This document shows positions 1-8,791 of a stretch of DNA of 64,000 bases, piece after piece; the first letter of the stretch is position 1; each line of letters starts with the position of its first letter. The notes below the pieces were generated by a model. It did not search any database. It was given only the letters and a program-made list of their open reading frames with translations, and was not told the DNA's origin. This DNA comes from Mytilus edulis (taxonomy: Eukaryota > Mollusca > Bivalvia > Mytilida > Mytilidae), in assembly GCF_963676685.1 (NCBI RefSeq), contig NC_092350.1:67768502-67832501 (forward strand). The letters run 5' to 3'. Both the position numbers and the translations under genes were made by a program.

Positions 1-1019
1 AAATTGTAAACATATAATACTGTCTAATCAAAATAATTAGAATTTACTGTCACTTTAACACCTGATGCCTTTTGTAACATTTCAGCATGTTTTGTTTTAT
101 CCCTTTCTTTACCTATAACTTGTTCAACGGCATTCGGATCAACTATCATACTTTGAGTTCTTTCCTTGTTAAACTTAAAAACTTTAGTCACTTTTTTCCC
201 TCCTTCAGTAACGGACTGAAATTCAAGATAATCTGTTTCGGCAATCACTTGACTATCATCTGTGTTTTCTTCTCCGGAAAGAAGACTTCCAGGATCTTGA
301 GCTATATCAGACCATAGCTCAGACCCTACAGACTGTTCATCACTTTTACCAGGAATGTCCTGTGTTTCTGGAATAGCCACGGGCTCAGCCACGGGTTGTG
401 ACGGTACTTTTGACTTCTTAACTAACGGACAGTTTCTACGAATATGACCTAATTCTCTACACTTTAAACACATCGGCGGCCTACCATACACAGTAAGCAA
501 ACAGTCTTTACCACCTATCACGGTACGGTATGGCAGACTAGGAACGTCCTTTTCTGCCATTTCAAGAGCCACTTGAATGTTACCATTAGAAAACGTTACA
601 CCTTCAACACATTCTGTCTCCCTATTACAACTTAACACTGTACCAAATTGTTCCATATACAATTCAACTGATCCAACTTTTATCCATACTGGCAACCAAA
701 GAATTTTTAACTGAACTGTTTTTCTATCAGCCCTACTCACGTTTATATTCGTGTCCAACGACGAAAAATCCGTCTGCACCACCTTCTCCGCGATCTCGGG
801 AGTGGTAAAACTGGTATACCATGCACCTCCAACGTCTACCTTGAAGACAGCTGTGATGTCCGTAGAATCCACTACCGCCTTCAATGTCCGGATGATCCAG
901 GTCCTAGGGTTATCAGGAGCACCATCAGTAAAGATGAACTTCACACTGCATTCCAGGATATCTAGGTCTACTGATTCCATTCTGACGATAAGACTTTGCA
1001 AACGTAAACTTTTCACTCG
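1..1019 (-). mobile_element. 5' part of a U2-inserted Tx1-clade (Keno-like) LINE, family 1
   Basis: The minus strand carries a LINE 5' end that starts directly after nt 32 of a U2 snRNA gene and leaves the window at base 1, so ORF2 and the 3' end are not visible. Only ORF1 and about 39 bp of leader are seen. ORF1 is clearly related to, but far diverged from, ORF1 of the complete LINE at 4576-9862. Both share a W-x-P segment and a 'PYR...G' stretch before a single CCHC knuckle, so this is a second family with the same target. Assignment to the Tx1 clade rests on ORF1 likeness and on the target; Keno elements of that clade are known to insert in U2 genes. Confidence 0.8.
24..980 (-). CDS. LINE ORF1 (nucleic-acid-binding protein, CCHC knuckle), family 1
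   Basis: A 318-aa protein that would coat the retrotransposon RNA in the ribonucleoprotein particle. I choose the ATG at 980. The frame stays open upstream to a TTG at 1034, but those codons lie in U2-derived DNA. A zinc knuckle of the form C-x2-C-x4-H-x4-C is at about residues 171-184 (C171, C174, H179, C184). It is preceded by a probable RRM-like fold region (residues ~10-165) and followed by an acidic, Ser/Thr/Pro-rich tail. The knuckle context resembles the ORF1 at 8792-9799, although overall identity is low. The frame is intact to its stop. Function is inferred from family architecture. Confidence 0.8.
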   Translation of the reverse strand: MESVDLDILECSVKFIFTDGAPDNPRTWIIRTLKAVVDSTDITAVFKVDVGGAWYTSFTTPEIAEKVVQTDFSSLDTNINVSRADRKTVQLKILWLPVWIKVGSVELYMEQFGTVLSCNRETECVEGVTFSNGNIQVALEMAEKDVPSLPYRTVIGGKDCLLTVYGRPPMCLKCRELGHIRRNCPLVKKSKVPSQPVAEPVAIPETQDIPGKSDEQSVGSELWSDIAQDPGSLLSGEENTDDSQVIAETDYLEFQSVTEGGKKVTKVFKFNKERTQSMIVDPNAVEQVIGKERDKTKHAEMLQKASGVKVTVNSNYFD

Positions 1020-1051
1020 CTTTGGTCTTAGCAAAAAGGCCGAGAAGCGAT
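1020..1051 (-). pseudogene. U2 snRNA 5' fragment (nt 1-32) cut by LINE family 1
   Basis: The minus strand matches U2 nt 1-32 and then switches to LINE sequence. It differs from all other copies at two places: nt 19 G to T and nt 27 T to C. The upstream spacer (1052 onward) is a normal type A spacer. The rest of this U2 gene would lie left of the window, beyond the LINE. The junction is 4 nt upstream of the nick position implied by the complete LINE (between nt 36 and 37), as expected if a few target bases were lost on integration. Confidence 0.85.
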
Positions 1052-1543
1052 ACTCAAATCTTTCCGAGTTTCCAAAGCCTACAAATCCTATTTCTTACTC
1101 AAACACGGTGTTTTAATTTTAACCAAAGCTACACAAATTTTGCAAATTTATATACAAAAAGCACACGAAACACGAGATCTTGCTTTGCTTCAAATACCTG
1201 ACAGCATGAAACGATTTCTGCATGACAAAACGGGTGTGAAAATAAAAAGCGGCTTGTGAAATACGGCAAGTCGCGAGAATACATTTTTAAACGTATATCA
1301 TACGTATACGTATTTAATCTTAATCGAACGAAATAACATGATCGTGTTGATGCATCCTAGGTCCGACGACGAACGCAGTTTTTAAAGCCTAGGAAATTTC
1401 ATTAATCACAAAATAAATTCAACGCTTTTTCACAATCAGCACGGACTTTTCACTGTCTCGTTTAGTTAACACAAACATAAACAGTTCATCTGTTCTTTTT
1501 TTTTTAAGGAATTGACCGGTACAGCTATTTTTAAATAAATTTT

Positions 1544-1711
1544 AGAAGGAGGAAAAAACTTACCGGCCGACTGCAGTTTCCATCGTTTGCCCTCGTTCTG
1601 AGGCGACGTCGCTATTAACGATGATTGAAACAGTAGAAGGGGACGTAATTCTTTTCCCCGCGTTTTTCCGTAACGCTAAAAATTTATAGAGTTTCTTTTT
1701 AGGAACGAGAA
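1544..1711 (-). other. 168-bp spacer block identical in type A and B units; exon-like
   Basis: Inside each spacer, about 0.5-0.66 kb upstream of the U2 start, this block has no A/B differences while the sequence on both sides has several. On the minus strand it contains ATG at 1583-1581 in a fair Kozak context (aaacgATGG), six codons, then a strong splice donor (G|GTAAGT, junction at 1564/1563). Upstream lie a palindrome gcgacgtcgc and an inverted repeat pairing gtttccatcgtt with aacgatgattgaaac. The block could be a captured 5' exon, a regulatory element, or chance conservation. It recurs in every unit, for example 2731-2898 and about 10404-10570. I recognise no product. Confidence 0.4.
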
Positions 1712-2020
1712 AACATTTTTAAACTGATATGTGCTGTTATAAATACAAGAAAGCGACAACAAAAATATTACATTACAAGAAAAGAGAATAACTTTTTAGA
1801 GAACAGAACAGACATAAAAAAAAAAAAAAAATGCAACTTGTTTTACATGCACGAGAAGTAGAATTATTTACAACAATGAGTAAAACTATACAATTTACGC
1901 AAACTCCTTAAATAGAATACTAAAAAAGATATATAGAAAAAGTACACATGTAGCAGTGAAAAGCATTAGAGAATATTTTACTGGGGCTGTTTCGCAGGCT
2001 ATTGAAGGGAAAGCTATTTT

Positions 2021-2031
2021 TCTATTTTAAT
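2021..2031 (-). terminator. candidate snRNA 3' box (representative copy)
   Basis: Minus-strand ATTAAAATAGA lies 17-27 nt past the U2 3' end. It resembles the A-rich core of the metazoan snRNA 3' box (GTTT-N0-3-AAARNNAGA), which directs 3' processing by Integrator. The match is partial. The same sequence follows every U2 copy in the window. Confidence 0.35.
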
Positions 2032-2047
2032 TTTCTCCCCAAATAGG

Positions 2048-2238
2048 GGAGTGAGCCGATCCTGGAGGTACTGCAATACCAGGCCAACTCGTGGCAAGAG
2101 CGGTGCAAGCACCTAACATCTCACCTGGTTGCAAAAATCAGTTTAATATCGAAGTACCCACATGGGGTACGTATCAGATATTAAGCTGATAAGAACAGAT
2201 ACTATACTTTGATCTTAGCCAAAAGGCCGAGAAGCGAT
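2048..2238 (-). ncRNA. U2 spliceosomal snRNA, type A, with branch-site-region variant
   Basis: A full 191-nt U2. It has the 5' stem-loop ATCGCTTCTCGGCC, the Sm site ATTTTTG at nt 101-107 and the 3' stem-loop GGTATTGCAGTACC. U2 pairs with the intron branch site in the spliceosome. This is the only copy that reads GTATAGTA instead of GTGTAGTA at nt 32-39. The change is nt 34 G to A, the first base of the GUAGUA branch-point recognition sequence. Nt 112 is C, as in all type A copies. If expressed it would pair less well with a UACUAAC-like branch site; it may also be a base-calling error. Confidence 0.95.
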
Positions 2239-2280
2239 ACTCAAATCTTTCCGAGTTTCCAAAGCCTACAAATCCTATTT

Positions 2281-2297
2281 CTTACTCAAACACGGTG
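2281..2297 (-). promoter_or_regulatory. candidate PSE of U2 promoter (representative copy)
   Basis: On the minus strand CACCGTGTTTGAGTAAG lies at -43 to -59 from the U2 start. It resembles the vertebrate proximal sequence element (CACCGTGACTTGAAAG-like), bound by SNAPc and usually centred near -55. It occurs at the same offset in every unit and lies in a ~220-bp stretch upstream of U2 with no A/B differences. An octamer-like ATTTGCAA lies further upstream near -90. No TATA box is seen, consistent with a Pol II snRNA gene. Confidence 0.55.
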
Positions 2298-3234
2298 TTT
2301 TAATTTTAACCAAAGCTACACAAATTTTGCAAATTTATATACAAAAAGCACACGAAACACGAGATCTTGCTTTGCTTCAAATACCTGACAGCATGAAACG
2401 ATTTCTGCATGACAAAACGGGTGTGAAAATAAAAAGCGGCTTGTGAAATACGGCAAGTCGCGAGAATACATTTTTAAACGTATATCATACGTATACGTAT
2501 TTAATCTTAATCGAACGAAATAACATGATCGTGTTGATGCATCCTAGGTCCGACGACGAACGCAGTTTTTAAAGCCTAGGAAATTTCATTAATCACAAAA
2601 TAAATTCAACGCTTTTTCACAATCAGCACGGACTTTTCACTGTCTCGTTTAGTTAACACAAACATAAACAGTTCATCTGTTCTTTTTTTTTTAAGGAATT
2701 GACCGGTACAGCTATTTTTAAATAAATTTTAGAAGGAGGAAAAAACTTACCGGCCGACTGCAGTTTCCATCGTTTGCCCTCGTTCTGAGGCGACGTCGCT
2801 ATTAACGATGATTGAAACAGTAGAAGGGGACGTAATTCTTTTCCCCGCGTTTTTCCGTAACGCTAAAAATTTATAGAGTTTCTTTTTAGGAACGAGAAAA
2901 CATTTTTAAACTGATATGTGCTGTTATAAATACAAGAAAGCGACAACAAAAATATTACATTACAAGAAAAGAGAATAACTTTTTAGAGAACAGAACAGAC
3001 ATAAAAAAAAAAAAAAAATGCAACTTGTTTTACATGCACGAGAAGTAGAATTATTTACAACAATGAGTAAAACTATACAATTTACGCAAACTCCTTAAAT
3101 AGAATACTAAAAAAGATATATAGAAAAAGTACACATGTAGCAGTGAAAAGCATTAGAGAATATTTTACTGGGGCTGTTTCGCAGGCTATTGAAGGGAAAG
3201 CTATTTTTCTATTTTAATTTTCTCCCCAAATAGG

Positions 3235-3425
3235 GGAGTGAGCCGATCCTGGAGGTACTGCAATACCAGGCCAACTCGTGGCAAGAGCGGTGCAAGCACC
3301 TAACATCTCACCTGGTTGCAAAAATCAGTTTAATATCGAAGTACCCACATGGGGTACGTATCAGATATTAAGCTGATAAGAACAGATACTACACTTTGAT
3401 CTTAGCCAAAAGGCCGAGAAGCGAT
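3235..3425 (-). ncRNA. U2 spliceosomal snRNA, type A
   Basis: Complete 191-nt U2 with the normal GTGTAGTA branch-recognition segment, Sm site and terminal stem-loop; nt 112 is C. Confidence 0.97.
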
Positions 3426-4420
3426 ACTCAAATCTTTCCGAGTTTCCAAAGCCTACAAATCCTATTTCTTACTCAAACACGGTGTTTTAATTTTAACCAA
3501 AGCTACACAAATTTTGCAAATTTATATACAAAAAGCACACGAAACACGAGATCTTGCTTTGCTTCAAATACCTGACAGCATGAAACGATTTCTGCATGAC
3601 AAAACGGGTGTGAAAATAAAAAGCGGCTTGTGAAATACGGCAAGTCGCGAGAATACATTTTTAAACGTATATCATACGTATACGTATTTAATCTTAATCG
3701 AACGAAATAACATGATCGTGTTGATGCATCCTAGGTCCGACGACGAACGCAGTTTTTAAAGCCTAGGAAATTTCATTAATCACAAAATAAATTCAACGCT
3801 TTTTCACAATCAGCACGGACTTTTCACTGTCTCGTTTAGTTAACACAAACATAAACAGTTCATCTGTTCTTTTTTTTTTAAGGAATTGACCGGTACAGCT
3901 ATTTTTAAATAAATTTTAGAAGGAGGAAAAAACTTACCGGCCGACTGCAGTTTCCATCGTTTGCCCTCGTTCTGAGGCGACGTCGCTATTAACGATGATT
4001 GAAACAGTAGAAGGGGACGTAATTCTTTTCCCCGCGTTTTTCCGTAACGCTAAAAATTTATAGAGTTTCTTTTTAGGAACGAGAAAACATTTTTAAACTG
4101 ATATGTGCTGTTATAAATACAAGAAAGCGACAACAAAAATATTACATTACAAGAAAAGAGAATAACTTTTTAGAGAACAGAACAGACATAAAAAAAAAAA
4201 AAAATGCAACTTGTTTTACATGCACGAGAAGTAGAATTATTTACAACAATGAGTAAAACTATACAATTTACGCAAACTCCTTAAATAGAATACTAAAAAA
4301 GATATATAGAAAAAGTACACATGTAGCAGTGAAAAGCATTAGAGAATATTTTACTGGGGCTGTTTCGCAGGCTATTGAAGGGAAAGCTATTTTTCTATTT
4401 TAATTTTCTCCCCAAATAGG

Positions 4421-4575
4421 GGAGTGAGCCGATCCTGGAGGTACTGCAATACCAGGCCAACTCGTGGCAAGAGCGGTGCAAGCACCTAACATCTCACCTG
4501 GTTGCAAAAATCAGTTTAATATCGAAGTACCCACATGGGGTACGTATCAGATATTAAGCTGATAAGAACAGATAC
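4421..4575 (-). pseudogene. U2 snRNA split by LINE: 3' part (nt 37-191), type A
   Basis: Matches U2 from nt 37 to the 3' end and carries C at nt 112 (type A). It is joined at nt 37 to the LINE poly(A) tail. The 5' part is at 9863-9913. The split gene cannot give a normal U2. Confidence 0.95.
4561..4575. repeat. target site duplication, 3' copy
   Basis: Plus-strand GATAAGAACAGATAC, identical to 9863-9877; equals U2 nt 37-51. It marks a target-primed integration with bottom-strand cleavage between nt 36 and 37. Confidence 0.95.
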
Positions 4576-4845
4576 TTTTTTTTTTCAAACATTTTATTAC
4601 GAAAGATATCATATCATATACTGTATACAATCAATTATAAAATCATAATATCACAGACAGTACAATTGTAACAGAAATATGTATATAATAATAGATAATA
4701 CCAAATATACTTGATTAAATTATTCTATATAAATAGTAAATACTTAGACAAAGAACCTGCTATCAGGTTCATTGTTAGATATAAAAACCTAGTAGACGAG
4801 TGGAACACCCCCCTTTTTGAATAAATTACTCTATAAATCATCAAA
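4576..4845 (-). other. LINE 3' UTR and poly(A) tail
   Basis: Non-coding AT-rich tail region after ORF2. It ends in AATAAAATGTTTG and then ten A residues (plus-strand T run 4576-4585) abutting U2 nt 37. AATAAA just before the tail is a plausible polyadenylation signal. Confidence 0.8.
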
Positions 4846-5316
4846 TCAAAAGAACAAAATTTCTAATTTTTCATCCACTATTCTACAAAATAGGTTGTCT
4901 TGACACCAATACTTACTAAAAGTTTCTTCCGGTAACCTCTCAAAATCTGCCAAAATTCTGAGTCTTACCTGACAAAGAAAAAATATGAATAAATCATTTG
5001 GTAAAACATGTTTCCTTTCAAATTTCTTTATATTTCTTTTAATCCATATAGTTTTACAGTATAAACCAATTAATAATAATACAACACTTTTAATATGCTT
5101 ATCAGACAAATGAATATCTTCAAACATTATATGACAAAAAGACAAACTCAATATTCCCTTCGACAGGGAAAAGATCCAATTTTTTATTAATAACAACAAT
5201 TGTGCAACATGTTTGCACTCAAAAAATAAATGACTAATAGTTTCTGGTGATTTCGCACACAAAGTACATTTGTTACTTTTATATACATTATAATTAAACA
5301 TCAAGTTATTCACCGG
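4846..5316 (-). pseudogene. LINE ORF2 C-terminal part beyond in-frame stop
   Basis: This reads on in the same frame as ORF2 right after the TAA at 5317-5319, so the two pieces are one ancestral ORF2 of about 1155 codons. Soon after the stop a zinc-binding motif C-x2-C-x7-H-x4-C appears (CTLC...H...C), of the type found downstream of the reverse transcriptase in Tx1/L1-like LINEs (zf-RVT). The rest is basic and hydrophobic and ends at 4846. No separate start is needed or expected. Either the element is inactive by this single nonsense change, or the stop is a consensus error or is read through. Confidence 0.8.
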
Positions 5317-8313
5317 TTAAATCTGGTGAACAACTTTAAACATTACGTCCCTTGAAAATTTATCTATAAATTTGTCAAAAACATTCCTATAAATAGGTTT
5401 GTAAACAACAATTGGAAACTTCGTTTCCACCTTAGGTACATACTTGTTATATTCCAACAATGCCTTGTATAATAACTTAGTGGTCAAACCACCTAAAACT
5501 TGATCAGGACACTTGTCCTTAAACAGTTTCAAAATACTAACACAATAGCTATAAAAAGGTGACATGAGATCACTATGTGGAACGGATAGTGAAGCTAATT
5601 CATTATTAAAACAACGTAATGAATAGCCCACCCAATAAATAGAAAACTTTAAATACTTTACATCTTTATTGTTAACAATATCTTGTAAATGCTTCAAGCG
5701 TAACGCTTTCAGCTTTAAATCAATATTAACTACATTTAAACCGCCCGCAACTTTATCTAAATATAAAGTGTTACGGGCTAATGGTTCCACTCTACCTTTC
5801 CAAATAAAGGAAAATATACATTTTTGAAACTTTTTCACATAAAATTGTGACATGTGTACAACTGTACCAACATACCATATTTTAGCACATGCTAAAGTAT
5901 TAACTATAATAGATTTTTCCAATAAAGATAAATTTCTACTTTTCCAGTTATTTAAAACTTTCTCAAACTTTATATAAATAGGATTCCAAATATCATCTTC
6001 AGTTAAATTATTTCCAATTTTAATACCAACAATTTTCAAATTATCAACAAAATCAATACCAAATCTATGGTTTTCTTTTCTCTTTTTCCAGGCACCTAAA
6101 AACATGCCTTTCGTTTTACTTTTATTTAATTTTGAACCTGATCCTTTACCAAAAAGATCCATAAGATAAACAAATTTTTTTATACTCTCATCAGTTGTGA
6201 GAATACCCATAGTATCGTCTGCAAAAACAGATACTTTACACTCTTCAGGCGAACCTGGTAATTTTAAACCAACAATATCCTTATCTAAACAAACTTTTCG
6301 AACAAAAGGTTCTAAACATAAAATATACAATAAAGGCGATAAACTGCAGCCTTGTTTAACTGATCTAGTAATATTTACTGGATTCGAAATAAAATTATTA
6401 ACAATAATAGATGACTTTAAATCATGATATAAAATTTTGATCCATTTAATTAAATTCGGACCAAAGTTAAACTTTTCTAAAACAGCAAACAAAAATTTAT
6501 GAATAATTTTGTCAAAAGCTTTCTCTTGATCAACTGATAAAAAACAACATTTCAAATTTTTCTGATTGACATAATCAATAATATTACGATGTAAATGGGC
6601 ATTATCCAAAATACATCTACCTTTAATAGCACAGGTTTGATCAATACCAACAATCTTATCAGATACAATACCCATTCTTTTACAAATGAGTTTACTTAAA
6701 ATTTTAACATCATAGTTCATCAAACTAATAGGTCTATAAAATTTTACATCAAAATGTTTTGATGGATCTTTACATATAAGAGTTATATAACTTAATTTTT
6801 GAGAATCTGACAAAGTATTCTCGTCAAAAATATTTTCATACAATTTTAATAACATAGGTGCAAATATATCAATAAATTTCAAATAAAACTCTTTACATAA
6901 CCCATCGGGTCCTGGAGATTTATTATTCTCCATACCCTTTAAAGATTCAATTATTTCATCAATAGTAATACATTGCTCACAAATATCTTTATCATCAGCC
7001 TCTAATTGAGGTAAATCATTTAAGAAAAAATTCATAATATTTTCATCTATCTCTTCTTCCATAAATAAATTAGTATAAAACTTTTCAAATTGCAAAACAA
7101 TATCATCTATTTTATTATAAACATTATCTACATCTCTAATTTCTGTAATATTTTTCTTTTTACCTTTTTTTACTTCTTTTTGAAAAAAATATTTACCCGG
7201 AACTTCCGAAGTATCTAAAAATTTTGCCTTACTTCGGATTTGGCTACCTTTAAAATTATCTAAATGAAAATGTTTAATCTGAACTTTCAACTCATTAATT
7301 TGTTCAAAATATTGTCCAGGTGACAATTTTTCTGCACCACATAATCTATAATATTTTCTTTCCAACTCTTTAATAACATTATATTTAACTTTATTTTTCT
7401 TTTTACAATAGTTAATACAAAAATCTTTAATTTTCTCTTTAAAATAATCCCACATTTCAATACATATATCTAATTCATTAGTGAATTCAATAAACCATTC
7501 TCTAAAACTATCACAAAAAACTTTATCATTTAAAATAGAAGCATTTAATTTCCAATAACCGTCACCTTTTTTCACCTCTGTACTATTAATAAAACTAGAC
7601 ACAATACAATCATGGTCAGAAAAAGAAAAAGGTAAATTATAACACTGTTTAATATAAGGCTTTAAAGCCCGTGAAAAGTAAAATCTATCTAATCGACATG
7701 ATATATTTTTACTATACCAGGTAACATTAAATTTCGTAGGATTTAAATGTCTATATACATCTACAAGTTCAAAATCTGTGACGATCTGACTAATTTTATC
7801 TGACCCGATAGAACCACGTTCTAGATTACCACCTTTCTTATCTATTTTAGGATTCATTACACAATTAAAATCACCCCCCATAATCTTACAATTCTGTGTT
7901 AAAATAAAAGGATATATATCATCCAAAAAAACTTTCCTCTCACCTTCATTATTAGGTGCATAAATATTTAACAATCTATATAATACATCATCAATTTTAA
8001 TATCAATATATTGAAAACGACCATCTAAATCTCTATGATATTTTACAATAGAAAAATTTAACGAAAAAGATATAAAAATAGCTGTTCCTCTACTTCTATT
8101 AGAGCCAAAATTCCAAAAACATCTATAAAAATCAAAATAATTATCTAACTTTTTTGAAATATTTGAATTAGAAACATGTGTTTCTTGTAAAAAAAGAATA
8201 TCTATATGATGCTGTAAACAAAATTCTTTTAAGGTATACTGACACTGGTAATCTAATAATCCATTTACATTTAAGGTAGCTACATTCAAAACATTTTTAT
8301 CAGTTGTATTCAT
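5317..8313 (-). CDS. LINE ORF2: APE endonuclease and reverse transcriptase
   Basis: A 998-aa product up to the in-frame stop. The enzyme nicks the U2 target and copies the element RNA into DNA at the nick. The APE-type endonuclease spans residues ~8-240 with NVNG (15-18), QETH (43-46), YAPN (118-121), GGDFN (146-150), RLDR (207-210) and SDHD (232-235), so all metal and catalytic positions appear present. The reverse transcriptase spans ~450-780 with NNKSPGPDG (463-471), YRPISL (526-531), SVDQEKAFDK (593-602, catalytic D595), SVKQGCSLSP (651-660) and FADD (697-700). ATG at 8313 gives a complete endonuclease N-terminus. Codon use is AT-rich, unlike the more GC-balanced ORF1. Confidence 0.93.
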   Translation of the reverse strand: MNTTDKNVLNVATLNVNGLLDYQCQYTLKEFCLQHHIDILFLQETHVSNSNISKKLDNYFDFYRCFWNFGSNRSRGTAIFISFSLNFSIVKYHRDLDGRFQYIDIKIDDVLYRLLNIYAPNNEGERKVFLDDIYPFILTQNCKIMGGDFNCVMNPKIDKKGGNLERGSIGSDKISQIVTDFELVDVYRHLNPTKFNVTWYSKNISCRLDRFYFSRALKPYIKQCYNLPFSFSDHDCIVSSFINSTEVKKGDGYWKLNASILNDKVFCDSFREWFIEFTNELDICIEMWDYFKEKIKDFCINYCKKKNKVKYNVIKELERKYYRLCGAEKLSPGQYFEQINELKVQIKHFHLDNFKGSQIRSKAKFLDTSEVPGKYFFQKEVKKGKKKNITEIRDVDNVYNKIDDIVLQFEKFYTNLFMEEEIDENIMNFFLNDLPQLEADDKDICEQCITIDEIIESLKGMENNKSPGPDGLCKEFYLKFIDIFAPMLLKLYENIFDENTLSDSQKLSYITLICKDPSKHFDVKFYRPISLMNYDVKILSKLICKRMGIVSDKIVGIDQTCAIKGRCILDNAHLHRNIIDYVNQKNLKCCFLSVDQEKAFDKIIHKFLFAVLEKFNFGPNLIKWIKILYHDLKSSIIVNNFISNPVNITRSVKQGCSLSPLLYILCLEPFVRKVCLDKDIVGLKLPGSPEECKVSVFADDTMGILTTDESIKKFVYLMDLFGKGSGSKLNKSKTKGMFLGAWKKRKENHRFGIDFVDNLKIVGIKIGNNLTEDDIWNPIYIKFEKVLNNWKSRNLSLLEKSIIVNTLACAKIWYVGTVVHMSQFYVKKFQKCIFSFIWKGRVEPLARNTLYLDKVAGGLNVVNIDLKLKALRLKHLQDIVNNKDVKYLKFSIYWVGYSLRCFNNELASLSVPHSDLMSPFYSYCVSILKLFKDKCPDQVLGGLTTKLLYKALLEYNKYVPKVETKFPIVVYKPIYRNVFDKFIDKFSRDVMFKVVHQI

Positions 8314-8791
8314 TGTAAAGGTTAAAGTTTGAAAAAAATAATATTATTACATAGATAATATATACTAATCAGTCTATAAAGTAAATAAAGGTATAAACAC
8401 ACGACACAGGTGTGATTAAAAATAGTAACAAAAATAAAACAGGTGATAATTAAATGCCTTGAAAATTTAAACGTAATTATAAGGCAGGTGAACAGAATTT
8501 TATCAACAGGTGAACGAAAAAAAGAACAATGAAAAGAAACTTTAGAAAAGTGCACTGAGGCTCTAAATGAAAACTTTAAATCCAAAAATAAAAAAGGGGG
8601 ATTTAAATAAACAAACTTAATCTCAATGAAAAAAAGAATGAAAATTAAATACATAACAAGAAAAAGTATAATACTACAATAATTAAACAAAATAAACCCA
8701 TACAAAAGGGTTATTATACTCAATTCAGTCTCATAGTCCGTGGGCATTTCCGTAATCAAAACAAGGGGGGTTACAATATTCTCATAGTCCA
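8314..8791 (-). other. LINE inter-ORF spacer with overlapping TAATG reading frame
   Basis: 478 bp between ORF1 and ORF2. A 156-codon frame begins with an ATG that shares one base with the ORF1 stop (TAATG) and ends at 8322, out of frame with ORF2. Its translation is a run of Leu/Ile/Phe/Tyr typical of translated AT-rich DNA, so I do not call it a gene. The stop-start overlap resembles termination-reinitiation signals used by some LINEs. Confidence 0.4.

Larger units (their letters stand above)
1020..4575 (-). repeat. U2 snRNA tandem array, type A units (1187-bp period)
   Basis: U2 5' ends at 1051, 2238 and 3425 give a period of 1187 bp; the next unit is interrupted at 4575. Units are nearly identical: I see only a one-base difference in a 15-16 A run and one substitution in the U2 copy at 2048-2238. 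Type A differs from type B by scattered substitutions and small indels in the spacer, for example a GAC repeat gained in 'ccgacgacgaacg' and a longer A run, and by U2 nt 112 (C in A, U in B). The homogeneity implies concerted evolution or recent amplification. Confidence 0.95.

Noticed and set aside
981-1034. Extension of LINE family 1 ORF1 to an upstream TTG
   Set aside because: The extra codons run into U2 target sequence; a normal ATG follows at 980.
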